Shown here piece by piece: positions 47,706-58,494 of a stretch of DNA of 64,000 nucleotides (position 1 is the first letter of the stretch; every line of letters begins with the position of its first letter). Under the pieces are notes generated by a model. It ran no database searches and was not told the origin of the DNA. It saw only the letters and a program-made list of their open reading frames with translations. This DNA comes from Tragulus kanchil (lineage: Eukaryota; Chordata; Mammalia; Artiodactyla; Tragulidae): NCBI GenBank assembly GCA_022376925.1, contig JAIOJX010000032.1, positions 102,788,794 through 102,852,793 on the forward strand, read 5' to 3'. Position numbers and translations under genes: made by a program.

Positions 47706-47884
47706 ACACAGTACCTCTCAAATTTTTCCAGAAAAGTGCCTCTATGTACAGGAGTAAGAGAGCCCAGCAGCTTGTAAAACTTAACTTGAAGGCCAATTAG
47801 AGCAAGTGCAAAATTTCATTGAAGTCTTCTGTTTTACCTTGTAAAAGAATACGACTTTTACACTCTGTTCCTCATAATATTACC

Positions 47885-48128
47885 AGCTAACATTTGCTGA
47901 GCACTTAAAAGAAATGCAATTTCAAGCTTTTTCCACATGTGAATTCTTCTACCTTTTCGGTGTTTCTATGAAGCTGGCAGTAGTATTACCTCTATTCTGC
48001 AGGTGAGAAAACTGAGGTACAGAGAGGTTAACTAGTTTACTTGAGATTGCCCAGCTGGCGAGTGGGAGAGCCAGAATTTAGACCCAGAGAGTCTGGCTCC
48101 AGAGCCTGTGCCCTTTACCACTATGATG
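47885..48128 (+). mobile_element. MIR SINE, well preserved (repeated at 49031-49274)
   Basis: 'catttgctgagcacttaaaa', 'ctattctgcaggtgagaaaa', 'ctgaggtacagagaggttaa', 'gattgcccagctggcgagtg' and 'ggctccagagcctgtgccct' make an almost complete MIR. Part of its 3' end occurs a third time from 50313 with a 14-bp deletion. Confidence 0.88.
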
Positions 48129-49574
48129 TGTTTCCTCCACGGGTTCTTTAAATTAAAAAAGAATCAGTGGCATCTTCTAATTTATTGTCCACCTGTAGTT
48201 TGGAGCATCAGAGCCAGCCTGCGCCTTCTCAAGGTCCTGACCTGTATGACCATGGAATCAGAGGTATGACTGCCCAATTGTAAAAACATAAACAGGTACT
48301 ATTATCTCCAGTCCTCAGGATGACGGAGCAAAGTAAATATTTTTATTCTGTTTAAACCTTCGCCAAACTCAGGGTGACTCCCTCTGATACAGGGTTTCAT
48401 TTCATTCTTTATAAAATATAATGAAGGGCTTCTCTGGCAGCATGACAGCAACAATTGGGAGATATAGTACTCTTGAATGACACTGATGATGTGGAAGATG
48501 ACAGCAACAATGCATCTTGCACCAAGTAAGTGCCGGGCATTATAAAGACACAGTACCCGGCTTCCCTGGTGGTCCAGTGGGTAAGGACACCACCTTGCAG
48601 TGCAAAGGGCGCCGGTTCGATCCCTGGCCTGGGAAGATCCCACGTGCCGTGGAGCGGCTGGACTGATGTGTCCAATTACTGAGCCAGAGCTCTGGAGCAC
48701 ATGCACCCAGAGCCAATGCTCTGCGACAACAGAGGCCACCGCGACAGGACGCCCACACGGGCCAAAGAACAAACATGGATGAAGATAGACAGATGAAAGA
48801 CCAATAGAAGTGGCCCACCCATCCCCTTCCTCCCCCCACCTCAAAAAAAATACACAGTACCTCTCAAATTTTTCCAGAAAAGTGCCTCTATGTACAGGAG
48901 TAAGAGAGCCCAGCAGCTTGTAAAACTTAACTTGAAGGCCAATTAGAGCAAGTGCAAAATTTCATTGAAGTCTTCTGTTTTACCTTGTAAAAGAATACGA
49001 CTTTTACACTCTGTTCCTCATAATATTACCAGCTAACATTTGCTGAGCACTTAAAAGAAATGCAATTTCAAGCTTTTTCCACATGTGAATTCTTCTACCT
49101 TTTCGGTGTTTCTATGAAGCTGGCAGTAGTATTACCTCTATTCTGCAGGTGAGAAAACTGAGGTACAGAGAGGTTAACTAGTTTACTTGAGATTGCCCAG
49201 CTGGCGAGTGGGAGAGCCAGAATTTAGACCCAGAGAGTCTGGCTCCAGAGCCTGTGCCCTTTACCACTATGATGTGTTTCCTCCACGGGTTCTTTAAATT
49301 AAAAAAGAATCAGTGGCATCTTCTAATTTATTGTCCACCTGTAGTTTGGAGCATCAGAGCCAGCCTGCGCCTTCTCAAGGTCCTGACCTGTATGACCATG
49401 GAATCAGAGGTATGACTGCCCAATTGTAAAAACATAAACAGGTACTATTATCTCCAGTCCTCAGGATGACGGAGCAAAGTAAATATTTTTATTCTGTTTA
49501 AACCTTCGCCAAACTCAGGGTGACTCCTCTCTGATACAGGGTTTCATTTCATTCTTTATAAAATATAATGAAGG

Positions 49575-49866
49575 GCTTCTCTGGCAGCTCAATGGTAAAG
49601 AAACTACCTGCCGTTACAGGAGACACGGGTTCGATCACTGATCCAGGAAGATCCCACATGCTGCTGAGCAACAAAACCTATGTGCCACAGCTATTGAGTC
49701 TGAGTTCTAGAGCCCAGCAGTTGCAACTACTGAGCCCATGTCCCATGACTACTGAAGCCTGTGTACCCTAAAGCCCTTGCTCCACAACAAGACAAGCCAG
49801 TGGAGTGAGAAGGCCCCACTCGCCATAACTAGAGAAAAGCCCACACAGCAATGAAGACCCAGCACA
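49575..49866 (+). mobile_element. CHR-2 type SINE (repeated at 50687-50978)
   Basis: 'gggcttctctggcagctcaa', 'atccaggaagatcccacatg', 'ctgctgagcaacaaaaccta' and 'gcaatgaagacccagcacag' match the long ruminant SINE. The 3' end runs straight into an antisense BovB. Confidence 0.85.
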
Positions 49867-50290
49867 GTCCAGTGCAGTTCACTCACTCAGTCTTCTCTTT
49901 GCAACCCCATCGACTGCAGAATGCCAGACTTTCCTGTCCTTTATCATTCCCAGAGCCTGCTCAAACTCATGTCCACTGACTCAGTGATGCCATCCAACCA
50001 TCTCATCCTCTGTTGTTCCCTTCTCCTTTTGCCTTTTATTTTTCCCAACATCAGGCTCTTTTCCAATGAGTCATCTCTTTGCATCAGTTGGACAAAGTAT
50101 TGGAGTTTCAGCTTCAGCATTAGTCCTTCCCATGAATATCCAGGATTGATTTCCTTTAGGATTGACTGGTTTGATCTCCTTGCAGTCCAAGATGTTCTCA
50201 AGAGCCTTCTCCAACACCACAGTTCAAAAGCATCAAGTCTTCAGTGCTCAGCCTTCTTTATGGTCCAGCTCTCACATCCATACATGACTA
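49867..50290 (-). mobile_element. BovB 3' end, antisense, cut by junction D14
   Basis: The complement translates as MRTSWTARRSNQSILKEINP and further BovB ORF2 C-terminal sequence. It stops at 50290, where copy A of D14 ends. The uninterrupted version is at 50979-51702. Confidence 0.88.
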
Positions 50291-50978
50291 AACTAGCTCT
50301 TTTTAAACAATCGAGATTGCCCAGCTGGCGAGTGGGAGAGCCAGAATTTAGACCCAGAGATTTGTGCCCTTTACCACTATGATGTGTTTCCTCCACGGGT
50401 TCTTTAAATTAAAAAAGAATCAGTGGCATCTTCTAATTTATTGTCCACCTGTAGTTTGGAGCATCAGAGCCAGCCTGCGCCTTCTCAAGGTCCTGACCTG
50501 TATGACCATGGAATCAGAGGTATGACTGCCCAATTGTAAAAACATAAACAGGTACTATTATCTCCAGTCCTCAGGATGACGGAGCAAAGTAAATATTTTT
50601 ATTCTGTTTAAACCTTCGCCAAACTCAGGGTGACTCCCCTCTCTGATACAGGGTTTCATTTCATTCTTTATAAAATATAATGAAGGGCTTCTCTGGCAGC
50701 TCAATGGTAAAGAAACTACCTGCCGTTACAGGAGACACGGGTTCGATCACTGATCCAGGAAGATCCCACATGCTGCTGAGCAACAAAACCTATGTGCCAC
50801 AGCTATTGAGTCTGAGTTCTAGAGCCCAGCAGTTGCAACTACTGAGCCCATGTCCCATGACTACTGAAGCCTGTGTACCCTAAAGCCCTTGCTCCACAAC
50901 AAGACAAGCCAGTGGAGTGAGAAGGCCCCACTCGCCATAACTAGAGAAAAGCCCACACAGCAATGAAGACCCAGCACA

Positions 50979-51702
50979 GTCCAGTGCAGTTCACTCACTC
51001 AGTCTTCTCTTTGCAACCCCATCGACTGCAGAATGCCAGACTTTCCTGTCCTTTATCATTCCCAGAGCCTGCTCAAACTCATGTCCACTGACTCAGTGAT
51101 GCCATCCAACCATCTCATCCTCTGTTGTTCCCTTCTCCTTTTGCCTTTTATTTTTCCCAACATCAGGCTCTTTTCCAATGAGTCATCTCTTTGCATCAGT
51201 TGGACAAAGTATTGGAGTTTCAGCTTCAGCATTAGTCCTTCCCATGAATATCCAGGATTGATTTCCTTTAGGATTGACTGGTTTGATCTCCTTGCAGTCC
51301 AAGATGTTCTCAAGAGCCTTCTCCAACACCACAGTTCAAAAGCATCAAGTCTTCAGTGCTCAGCCTTCTTTATGGTCCAGCTCTCACATCCATACATGAC
51401 TACTGGGAAAACCATAGCTTTGACTATACAGAGTTTTGTCAGAAAGTGATATCTCTGCTTCTGAAAATGCTGTCCAGGTTTGTCATAGCTTTTCTTCCAA
51501 GGAGTAAGCATCTTTAAATTTCATGGCTGCAGTCATCATCTGTAGTAATTTTTAGAGCCCAAGAACATAAAGTCTGTCACTGTTTTCACTGTTTGCCCAT
51601 CTATTTGCCACAAAGTGATAGGACCTAATGCCATGATTTTTGTTTTTTGAGTGTTGAGTTTTAGGCCAGCTTTTTCAGTCTCCTCTTTCACCTTCATCAA
51701 GA
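50979..51702 (-). mobile_element. BovB 3' portion, antisense, longer copy
   Basis: Beyond the part shared with 49867-50290 it continues through 'gggaaaaccatagctttgac', 'gcttctgaaaatgctgtcca', 'ttccaaggagtaagcatctt', 'aaatttcatggctgcagtca' and 'atgatttttgttttttgagt', all antisense BovB ORF2. Frames are broken. It is truncated at its 5' end near 51702. Confidence 0.9.
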
Positions 51703-53828
51703 GCACGAAACACTAGGATATTCATCCCTCTGAGTCAGTCACATCTGATTGACTCCCAGCCTGTCCAGTGTGCAGTTCTGTGGCTGTGGGCAAATGTGCT
51801 CATCAAGCTTCCTTTTACTTATCCAAAGAACAGTCAAAGTATTATTACCATATCTGTGTGATGATCATACAAAGTCCTTCCAGGACTAAATAAGACAACA
51901 TATGGAAAGGTAGTAAAGTTGTGGTTGGTGAATCATTAAGATCTCAGTGAACAGAATTTATTTGGAGTCCATAATAGTGTATACTGCACAACCATTTCAG
52001 GAAACCATCCTCCTAAGAAGAACCAGAAAAGGCTCTAGAGTTGGATGTCTAGAATATGCATTTGCATACTCCTCAGAAATGTTTTTATTGCTTATTTATT
52101 GGAAGACTCTTGGAAGACCAGCTTCTGTGATCTGGAGCCTATTTCTGGAAACTCTTTTGCATCTATCCTCTCACAGGCAGATCCACTGAAGGCCCAGCTG
52201 AAGGATCCATCTATACCCATGATGAATATATAACCACCAGCACATAAGGTAATCGACAGGCAACAAAGCCTACCCTTTCACTCTGCCTGCCCAGTGTGGT
52301 TCTAAGCACCCCACCAGGCTAAGCAGTTTCCCTAGAGTGACAGAGCTGGGACATTGTAGAGCTGTGATTGGAACCCTGGTAGTCAGGCTCCATTCCTGCA
52401 CTTCACCATTAGCCTGGAGTGCTTCCAGCCATGCTATGATGCTTCTCACCAAATGCTAGCCACCATTCCACAGTCTGACAGGCCCCCATAACCCTGCCCA
52501 GTCTTTGCCTTTAGACCAGCACCTTCCCTGATCCCATGCTGTTCTCACCAGTAGCAAAGGTGATGAGGAGCCCAGAGCTCTGGTTCAGCCTCCCAGAGGG
52601 CCAAACCCCCACCTCCCTCCCAAGCCTGCCCTCCTCCCCGCAGTTCAACCCACTACAGCTGACTGGGGTCCCTCCCTCCCCAATAGTTTTGGAATCAAGA
52701 CTGATACTATTACACCCCTAGAACTCTCAGCAGGCTGGGAACTCAAACTCACTTTTTCAGTCTCCTCTTTCACCTTCATCAAGAGCACGAAACACTAGGA
52801 TATTCATCCCTCTGAGTCAGTCACATCTGATTGACTCCCAGCCTGTCCAGTGTGCAGTTCTGTGGCTGTGGGCAAATGTGCTCATCCAGCTTTCTTTTCC
52901 TTATCCAAAGAACAGTCAAAGTATTATTACCATATCTGTGTGATGATCATACAAAGTCCTTCCAGGACTAAATAAGACAACATATGGAAAGGTAGTAAAG
53001 TTGTGGTTGGTGAATCATTAAGATCTCAGTGAACAGAATTTATTTGGAGTCCATAATAGTGTATACTGCACAACCATTTCAGGAAACCATCCTCCTAAGA
53101 AGAACCAGAAAAGGCTCTAGAGTTGGATGTCTAGAATATGCATTTGCATACTCCTCAGAAATGTTTTTATTGCTTATTTATTGGAAGACTCTTGGAAGAC
53201 CAGCTTCTGTGGTCTGGAGCCTCTTTCTGGAAACTTTTTTGCATCTATCCTCTCACAGGCAGATCCACTGAAGGCCCAGCTGAAGGATCCATCTATACCC
53301 ATGATGAATATATAACCACCAGCACATAAGGTAATCGACAGGCAACAAAGCCTACCCTTTCACTCTGCCTGCCCAGTGTGGTTCTAAGCACCCCACCAGG
53401 CTAAGCAGTTTCCCTAGAGTGACAGAGCTGGGACATTGTAGAGCTGTGATTGGAACCCTGGTAGTCAGGCTCCATTCCTGCACTTCACCATTAGCCTGGA
53501 GTGCTTCCAGCCATGCTATGATGCTTCTCACCAAATGCTAGCCACCATTCCACAGTCTGACAGGCCCCCATAACCCTGCCCAGTCTTTGCCTTTAGACCA
53601 GCACCTTCCCTGATCCCATGCTGTTCTCACCAGTAGCAAAGGTGATGAGGAGCCCAGAGCTCTGGTTCAGCCTCCCAGAGGGCCAAACCCCCACCTCCCT
53701 CCCAAGCCTGCCCTCCTCCCCGCAGTTCAACCCACTACAGCTGACTGGGGTCCCTCCCCCTCCCCAATAGTTTTTGGAATCAAGACTGATACTATTACAC
53801 CCCCTAGAACTCTCAGCAGGCTGGGAAC
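51670..53828. repeat. Tandem duplication D15, diverged (offset 1082-1086)
   Basis: Copy A is 51670-52742, filler 52743-52751 (tcaaactca), copy B 52752-53828. Unlike the others it shows six substitutions: A positions 51805, 51811, 51817, 52130, 52141 and 52154, plus about four homopolymer-length changes. That is roughly 0.6% substitution divergence, the sort of level expected between alleles. Confidence 0.94.
52290..52435 (+). mobile_element. MIR SINE fragment (repeated at 53372-53517)
   Basis: 'ctagagtgacagagctggga', 'gctgtgattggaaccctggt' and 'caggctccattcctgcactt' fit the MIR 3' half. Duplicated by D15. Confidence 0.65.
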
Positions 53829-54510
53829 AAAGGAGGTCCCACCAACAATTCAGAGCCCTCACTTGCTGATGAAGGAATCCTGCCTACCTCAAAGCTTCTC
53901 CTGGGGTTTTCTGAGACATCTCATAAACACTGGGTTACCTCAAGGACACCTGCAGCTTGGACGGGCTCCTCCCTGCCAACGTTGCTACCCATCTTTCTTC
54001 CCAGGGCTCCCAGACCTGTACCTTTCTGGACTCACAACAGACTTTAAGTCAACCACATTCACTGGGAAGAGAGCCCTCTCCCCAAACTGTATCTCACTTT
54101 GCTCAAAACCAAGTCTCACAAAGGGTTTTGTAAGAACCATACCCTAAGCCTTTGCCCCCTCTATTTATAAGACTGGAACCTAAACCTTGGAAACAGAACC
54201 AGCAGTGAGAGTTCATCAACCTCTTCCTCCCGTGCCCTTTCACGTTCCCTTCTCCTCTGACTCCAGGGATCTGTGAACTGCATCCTCCTAGTGGCTCCCG
54301 TTCCCCACAAATGCACCCTAGGAGGCAGTGGTCAGGAGCTCAGCTGGCCAGGGCATGGTTTAAGGCTCCCCTGGGCTCAACTAGATTCATCCATGACAAA
54401 AGGTGTCTGGGAACAGCAGTCGTGGTTATGTGTGCACAGTGGGATGGATCACTTACAGACAATGTGTCGTTAAACCCACATCTGCAAATTAGGTAACACT
54501 ATCCCAGCAA
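53829..54510. other. No recognisable feature
   Basis: GC-moderate DNA. Open frames of 61-94 residues have no domain. No CpG island and no promoter motif that I would defend. Confidence 0.45.
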
Positions 54511-54512
54511 CA

Positions 54513-54735
54513 GGGGCTACCCAGGCAGTACTAGTGACAATAAAAAAGCCCCTGCCAATGCAGGAGACATAAGAGACGTGGGTTCAATCCCTGGGTGGAG
54601 AAGATCCCCTGGAGAAGGACATGGCAGTGCACCTCAGTATTCTTGGCTGGAGAATCCCATTGACAGAGGAGTCACATGGGCTATAGTCCTCATGTGCTAC
54701 AGAATTGGACACAGTAAGACTGCACGCACACACAT
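54513..54735 (+). mobile_element. Bov-tA SINE
   Basis: 'ggggctacccaggcagtact', 'gcccctgccaatgcaggaga', 'agatcccctggagaaggaca' and 'tgacagaggagtcacatggg' form a diverged Bov-tA with a CA-rich tail. Confidence 0.85.
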
Positions 54736-54739
54736 CCCC

Positions 54740-55490
54740 AGTAACAAAGAGATGGGCACAGAGAGATTTGGTGATGACCCCAAGGCTATGGGATCAGAAG
54801 GTTAAACATTAAGATTCAAGGCCAGTTGCTCCCTGACTGTGCTTTTTCCCAGCTTCCCTTTCCTGTCCAGCCTGTGCTCTCTATCAGTGTCTCCTCAGCC
54901 CCTGTTCTATGCCCTGGAGCCAGGATGGAGACAGGATTGGGGAGGAGGGTGCAAGGAGCAAGAAAACTCAGGCCCGGCTGGGATCATGGGTTTCTCATTG
55001 TCTGACGTTTCAGTCCTAATAGTCATAGGGGATTATCAAGGTGAGGGGAGAATGAAGAAGATAGGGACACACTTCTTGAATTGTATTAATAGATTAAGAA
55101 ATTCAAAATAGCCCCTCTTCCTAGGGACTGAGGAAGACTTTGGATTCCCAAGGCTCCAGGGATTCTCAGAGGAGCCCTGTGTCCCTTTAAGGGATCCTAA
55201 GGGATTTTGATGTGCAAGGTTTATTTTAGGCAAAGAGAGAGAAAGGCAGAGAGAAGCATGAGAGTGTCATGTGAAAACTAACAGGGTTGGATTTCTTGGT
55301 GGGGAGGGACTCTTTTGGACTCTGGCCACCCCCTCCTGTACCAGGTGGGTTTCCCAGAGAGCAGCTCTTGCCTGCCTAAGAACATCCAAGTAGAAACTGC
55401 TGCTCAGTAGCCTAGGATTACGGGTGAGACTGAGGCGCCCAGGATGCCAACCAAGCCAGGCTCGCAGCAAGGCTCCATTTGAACTCATGC
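54740..55490. other. No recognisable feature
   Basis: Non-repetitive by eye; no exon or RNA gene that can be supported. Confidence 0.45.
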
Positions 55491-55494
55491 ATGC

Positions 55495-55695
55495 ATCAAG
55501 CATTAATCACACATGAGCTGGATACTTTGATAGTACCGTGAATCATGTGGGCATAATCATATAATTATACAGGGAATGGTTATCCCTATTTAATAGTGAG
55601 AAAACTAAGCTTTAGAAAAATGAAGGGGCTAAGGTCACATAGCTGGAGGATGTCAACCCTGCAGTTCAAACACAGTTTTCTGCGGCTCTGGACCC
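55495..55695 (+). mobile_element. MIR SINE
   Basis: 'ggttatccctatttaatagt', 'gagaaaactaagctttagaa', 'ggctaaggtcacatagctgg' and 'aaccctgcagttcaaacaca' follow MIR. Antisense MIR pieces follow at 55840-55995 and 56320-56420. Confidence 0.75.
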
Positions 55696-55839
55696 AGTCT
55701 CCCCAGACACCGAGGTCCCAGATTGTGCTCCAGTGAGGACTCGGCCCTGCACTTGGTCAAGTGTCACGCCCTGTGATAAGGGGGCCAGGAAAGCAGAGCA
55801 GCTCAGCAGATAGACTGTGAACCTGGACCAGCCTAGCAG

Positions 55840-55998
55840 TCCCGCCCACCTCTGCAGCCTACCTGCCCTGTGGTTCATTATTTAAACTCTCTCCATCTGA
55901 GTTTTCTCAGCTGTAACATGGGGCTATCAAGTCCTACTTCTTAAGGGAGATGGGGATTAAACAAGAAATGAAAGTCACGTAGGCCAGCATCTGGCACG
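55840..55998 (-). mobile_element. MIR SINE, antisense
   Basis: 'ctccatctgagttttctcag' then 'ctgtaacatggggctatcaa' and 'gtaggccagcatctggcacg' is antisense MIR. Confidence 0.72.
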
Positions 55999-56319
55999 TA
56001 GCTGCAGCTATTACCGTGACTGAAATGAGGCATGTGGGAGGAAGTGTGTGAGAGAGAGATGCTGGACCCAAAGCCACACCCGGCAGAGTTGTTTCTGTGT
56101 AGCTGGAGTCCCATGGACAACACCTTGTCCAGGGCTCGGCAGGAGCCTATAAACACAAGAGACGAGAAATAGTTATCTCCCACCTTCCAGGTGGGTAGAG
56201 GGGATGCCAGGAGCCTAAGCCTAAACAGAGAAGCTGAGCTATTGAAAGGGTGGTGCAAGCCTTCTTGTCCAGAAGACCCTCTCTATGCAATCGCACACGG
56301 AACTGTGTCCTCCTTCACT

Positions 56320-56425
56320 CATTCCTGGCTACATGGCCTTGGGAGGGAACTTCGCCTCTCTGAGACTCAGTTTCCTCCTCTTTAAATTATGTGGGGATAT
56401 GCCTATCTCATTAAGAAAAAGAGCC
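56320..56425 (-). mobile_element. MIR SINE, antisense
   Basis: 'ggctacatggccttgggagg', 'ctctctgagactcagtttcc' and 'ggggatatgcctatctcatt' is antisense MIR. Confidence 0.75.
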
Positions 56426-56429
56426 ACTG

Positions 56430-56532
56430 GCAGTCCAGCGGTTAAGACTACATACTTCCTGCAGGGCGCGCGGGTTCGATCCCTGATCTGGAAACTAAGA
56501 TCTCATAAGCCACATGGCTCAGCTTAAAAGAA
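56430..56532 (+). mobile_element. Short CHR-type SINE
   Basis: 'ctggcagtccagcggttaag' followed by 'gggttcgatccctgatctgg' and 'aaactaagatctcataagcc' is a tRNA-like head with a short body and an A-rich tail. The start is worn. Confidence 0.82.
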
Positions 56533-56534
56533 AA

Positions 56535-57160
56535 AAAGAATGCGTATAAGCCACCTAGTGTAGTCCCTGGTGCACAGAAGTGCTGAAGAGACAGAAAGCA
56601 TATTATCTGCCCTTTTCATGCCCTCTTGGCAAGCTCTGACCTGCGCACCTCAAAACCCTCCCAGCACCAGGTGGGAGGAAGCCTCCAGCAGCCTCCACGC
56701 CTCTGTGTGCGCACACATGTACACACCCCCAGAGGACAGATCAGGTCAGAGACAATCTCAGAAGATGTGTAACTTCTGCAAGGTGGCAGGAGACTCTCGT
56801 GGTTCTAGAACGAATGTCTGCTGAAGAGTCGACCAGCTCTATCTTCTGCCCCAGAGTCAGAACTGCAAGAAGCACTGCTGCCCAGAATCTTCACATTATT
56901 CCCTTTCCCCCACCCCAGCCCCCTCCTCCAGGCCCTGGAGGCCATTCAGTTTGGCCAGCCTTTGGGCATGTTTCCACTTCAGCTGCTGCAAGTACTTATC
57001 GAGCAGAGCTCCTCTTTGACCTGAGCTCCTCACCTGTCAGGCCCTGGTGAGAGCCAGAGCTGGGACGTAGACAGGAAGATGGTTCAAGGTGTCAGCTTGA
57101 GAGGGCCACAGGAGGCCCTTTAATCGGCAGCCTGAGGAAAAGCCTTCCCAGGCTTACCTA
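56535..57160. other. No recognisable feature
   Basis: GC-richer than its surroundings. Open frames of 83-84 residues have no recognisable domain. I considered an exon here and could not support one. Confidence 0.4.
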
Positions 57161-57164
57161 GCAT

Positions 57165-57392
57165 CAGCTGATTGAGTGCCTTCCGTTCCCTTCCTGGTGG
57201 CTACAGGCAATCAAGCTGGCCTTCAGGTTCACACGTCTTGTCCAGCCCTTGAAGCAGGCACTGTGTTCCCTGTTTTACAAATGGGAACACCAAGTTCAGA
57301 GAAGAGACATCACTTTCTCCCAACCACACGAGTAGTGAGAAACACAGTCACAGCCTCAACTTTCCTGTTTCCTAATCCAGGGCTCTGATCCA
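57165..57392 (+). mobile_element. MIR SINE
   Basis: 'gctgattgagtgccttccgt' ... 'ccctgttttacaaatgggaa' ... 'caccaagttcagagaagaga' give a diverged MIR. Confidence 0.6.
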
Positions 57393-57409
57393 GGATGTGG
57401 CCCATATAA

Positions 57410-57860
57410 CAGCAGTCCCCAATCTTCTTGGCACCAAGGACCAGTTCCATGGAAGACAATTTTTCCACAGACTGAGGTGGAGAGGGTTGATTTCAGGATG
57501 ATTCAAGCACATTACATTTAGTGTACACTTTTCTATTATTATTATTACATTGTGATATATAATGTAATAATTATACAACTCACCATAAGGCAGAATCAGA
57601 TCATCAAGCACTAGATTCTCATAAGGAGTACACAATCTAGATTCCTCATGTGTGCAGTTCACAGTAGGATTCACGCTCCTATGAGAATATAATGCTGCCT
57701 GATCTGACAGGAGGTGGAGCTCAGGCAGTAACGCAAGTCATGGGGAACGGCAGTAACACAGATGAAGCTTCACTCACTAAATCACCTCCTACTGTGTGGC
57801 CCCAGTATGAGCAGGCCACAGACTGGTGCTATTCCATGGCCCAGGACTTGGGGACCCCTG
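57410..57860. mobile_element. hAT-Charlie (MER1-group) DNA transposon, near complete
   Basis: Terminal inverted repeats are visible: 'cagcagtccccaat' at the left and 'ttggggacccctg' at the right. Internal words 'ggaagacaatttttccacag', 'caggatgattcaagcacatt', 'aattatacaactcaccataa' and 'ctgatctgacaggaggtgga' fit a known MER1-type Charlie element. Imperfect 8-bp target sites flank it: ccatataa (57402-57409) and ccttgtaa (57861-57868), six of eight matching. It has no transposase and is ancient. Confidence 0.82.
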
Positions 57861-57929
57861 CCTTGTAATGCTACAGCCAAATAAGAAGAATGAGAAAACA
57901 ACATCACAGCCCTGGCACAAATGAAGAGC

Positions 57930-58295
57930 TCAATATAATTTGCCCAGGGCCTCTTCATGATCATATTTACTCCTACAACACCCTAGAGGGGAAAATATTA
58001 TCTCCATTTTTGGAGAACTGAGGGACAGGGGTCAGCAAACTGGCCCACCTCTGTAAATAAAGTTTAATGGGAACACAGCTACACTCATGCCTCTCTGTGC
58101 TGTCCACAGCTGTTTCTACACTACAGCAGCAGAGGAGAGTGTTGCAACAGAGAATATAGGCCTTGAGTATTCACTGTCTGGCTCTTTGAAGGAAAAAAAG
58201 TGCTGACCTCTCACCTCAGAAATTTGAGAAAATTCCCACTTTGATAAGTGGCAGAACCAGGACTCCAACAGAGACTTCACTCTAAATTCTGCATT
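57930..58295 (+). mobile_element. MIR SINE split by a hAT transposon
   Basis: 'ccctagaggggaaaatatta', 'tctccatttttggagaactg' before and 'gataagtggcagaaccagga' after the insert belong to one MIR, with the DNA transposon at 58026-58212 between them. Confidence 0.65.
58026..58212. mobile_element. Non-autonomous hAT-like DNA transposon
   Basis: Left end 'caggggtcagcaaactggcc', internal 'taaataaagtttaatgggaa' and 'cacagctacactcatgc', right end 'agtgctgacctctc' form a short inverted-terminal element of a familiar mammalian MER type. I do not assign the subfamily. The 3' part is repeated from 59213 by D16. Confidence 0.7.
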
Positions 58296-58452
58296 TTTAC
58301 CTTCCTTGCACAGTCCAACACAGCTCAACATTCAGCTATTCAGTAACTCTCTCCTTGTGACTACTACGGGGTGCATTGTGTCCCCCTACCTGACCCAGGC
58401 AGAATGTATATGTTGCAGTCCTAACCCATGTATCTCAGCATGTAACTTCCCC

Positions 58453-58494
58453 GTGTGTGTGTATGTGTCTGTGTGTCTGTGTGTGTGTGTGTTT
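58453..58494. repeat. (GT)n-rich microsatellite (repeated at 59573-59616)
   Basis: 'gtgtgtgtgtatgtgtctgt' leads into a purer GT run. Copy B is one unit longer. Such a tract should differ more between old duplicates. Confidence 0.92.

Larger units (their letters stand above)
47309..49587. repeat. Tandem duplication D13 (~1.13-kb unit, offset 1146-1148)
   Basis: Copy A is 47309-48441 and copy B 48457-49587. The 15-bp filler carries 14 bases (atgacagcaacaat) copied from 47352-47365, 43 bp inside the unit. Copy B has two Cs fewer in 'actcccttg' close to its start. Copy A ends 18 bp into a CHR-2 SINE that is complete only after copy B. Confidence 0.94.
49189..51402. repeat. Tandem duplication D14 (~1.1-kb unit, offset 1110-1124)
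   Basis: Copy A is 49189-50290, filler 50291-50312 (22 bp), copy B 50313-51402. Copy B lacks about 14 bp in the MIR near 50360, within 50 bp of its start, and has two more Cs near 50636. Copy A ends mid-BovB; copy B continues into the rest of it. It is chained to D13, so the MIR 3' end appears three times. Confidence 0.93.

Noticed and set aside
47240..48844. 152- and 180-residue minus-strand frames
   Set aside because: SINE-derived; the C-terminal part differs only because the D13 joint changes the downstream sequence.
49921..51449. 153- and 138-residue plus-strand frames
   Set aside because: Plus-strand readings of antisense BovB 3' sequence.
56535..57060. Possible coding exon in a GC-richer stretch
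   Set aside because: No recognisable domain, no convincing acceptor/donor pair in frame, and no partner exon nearby.
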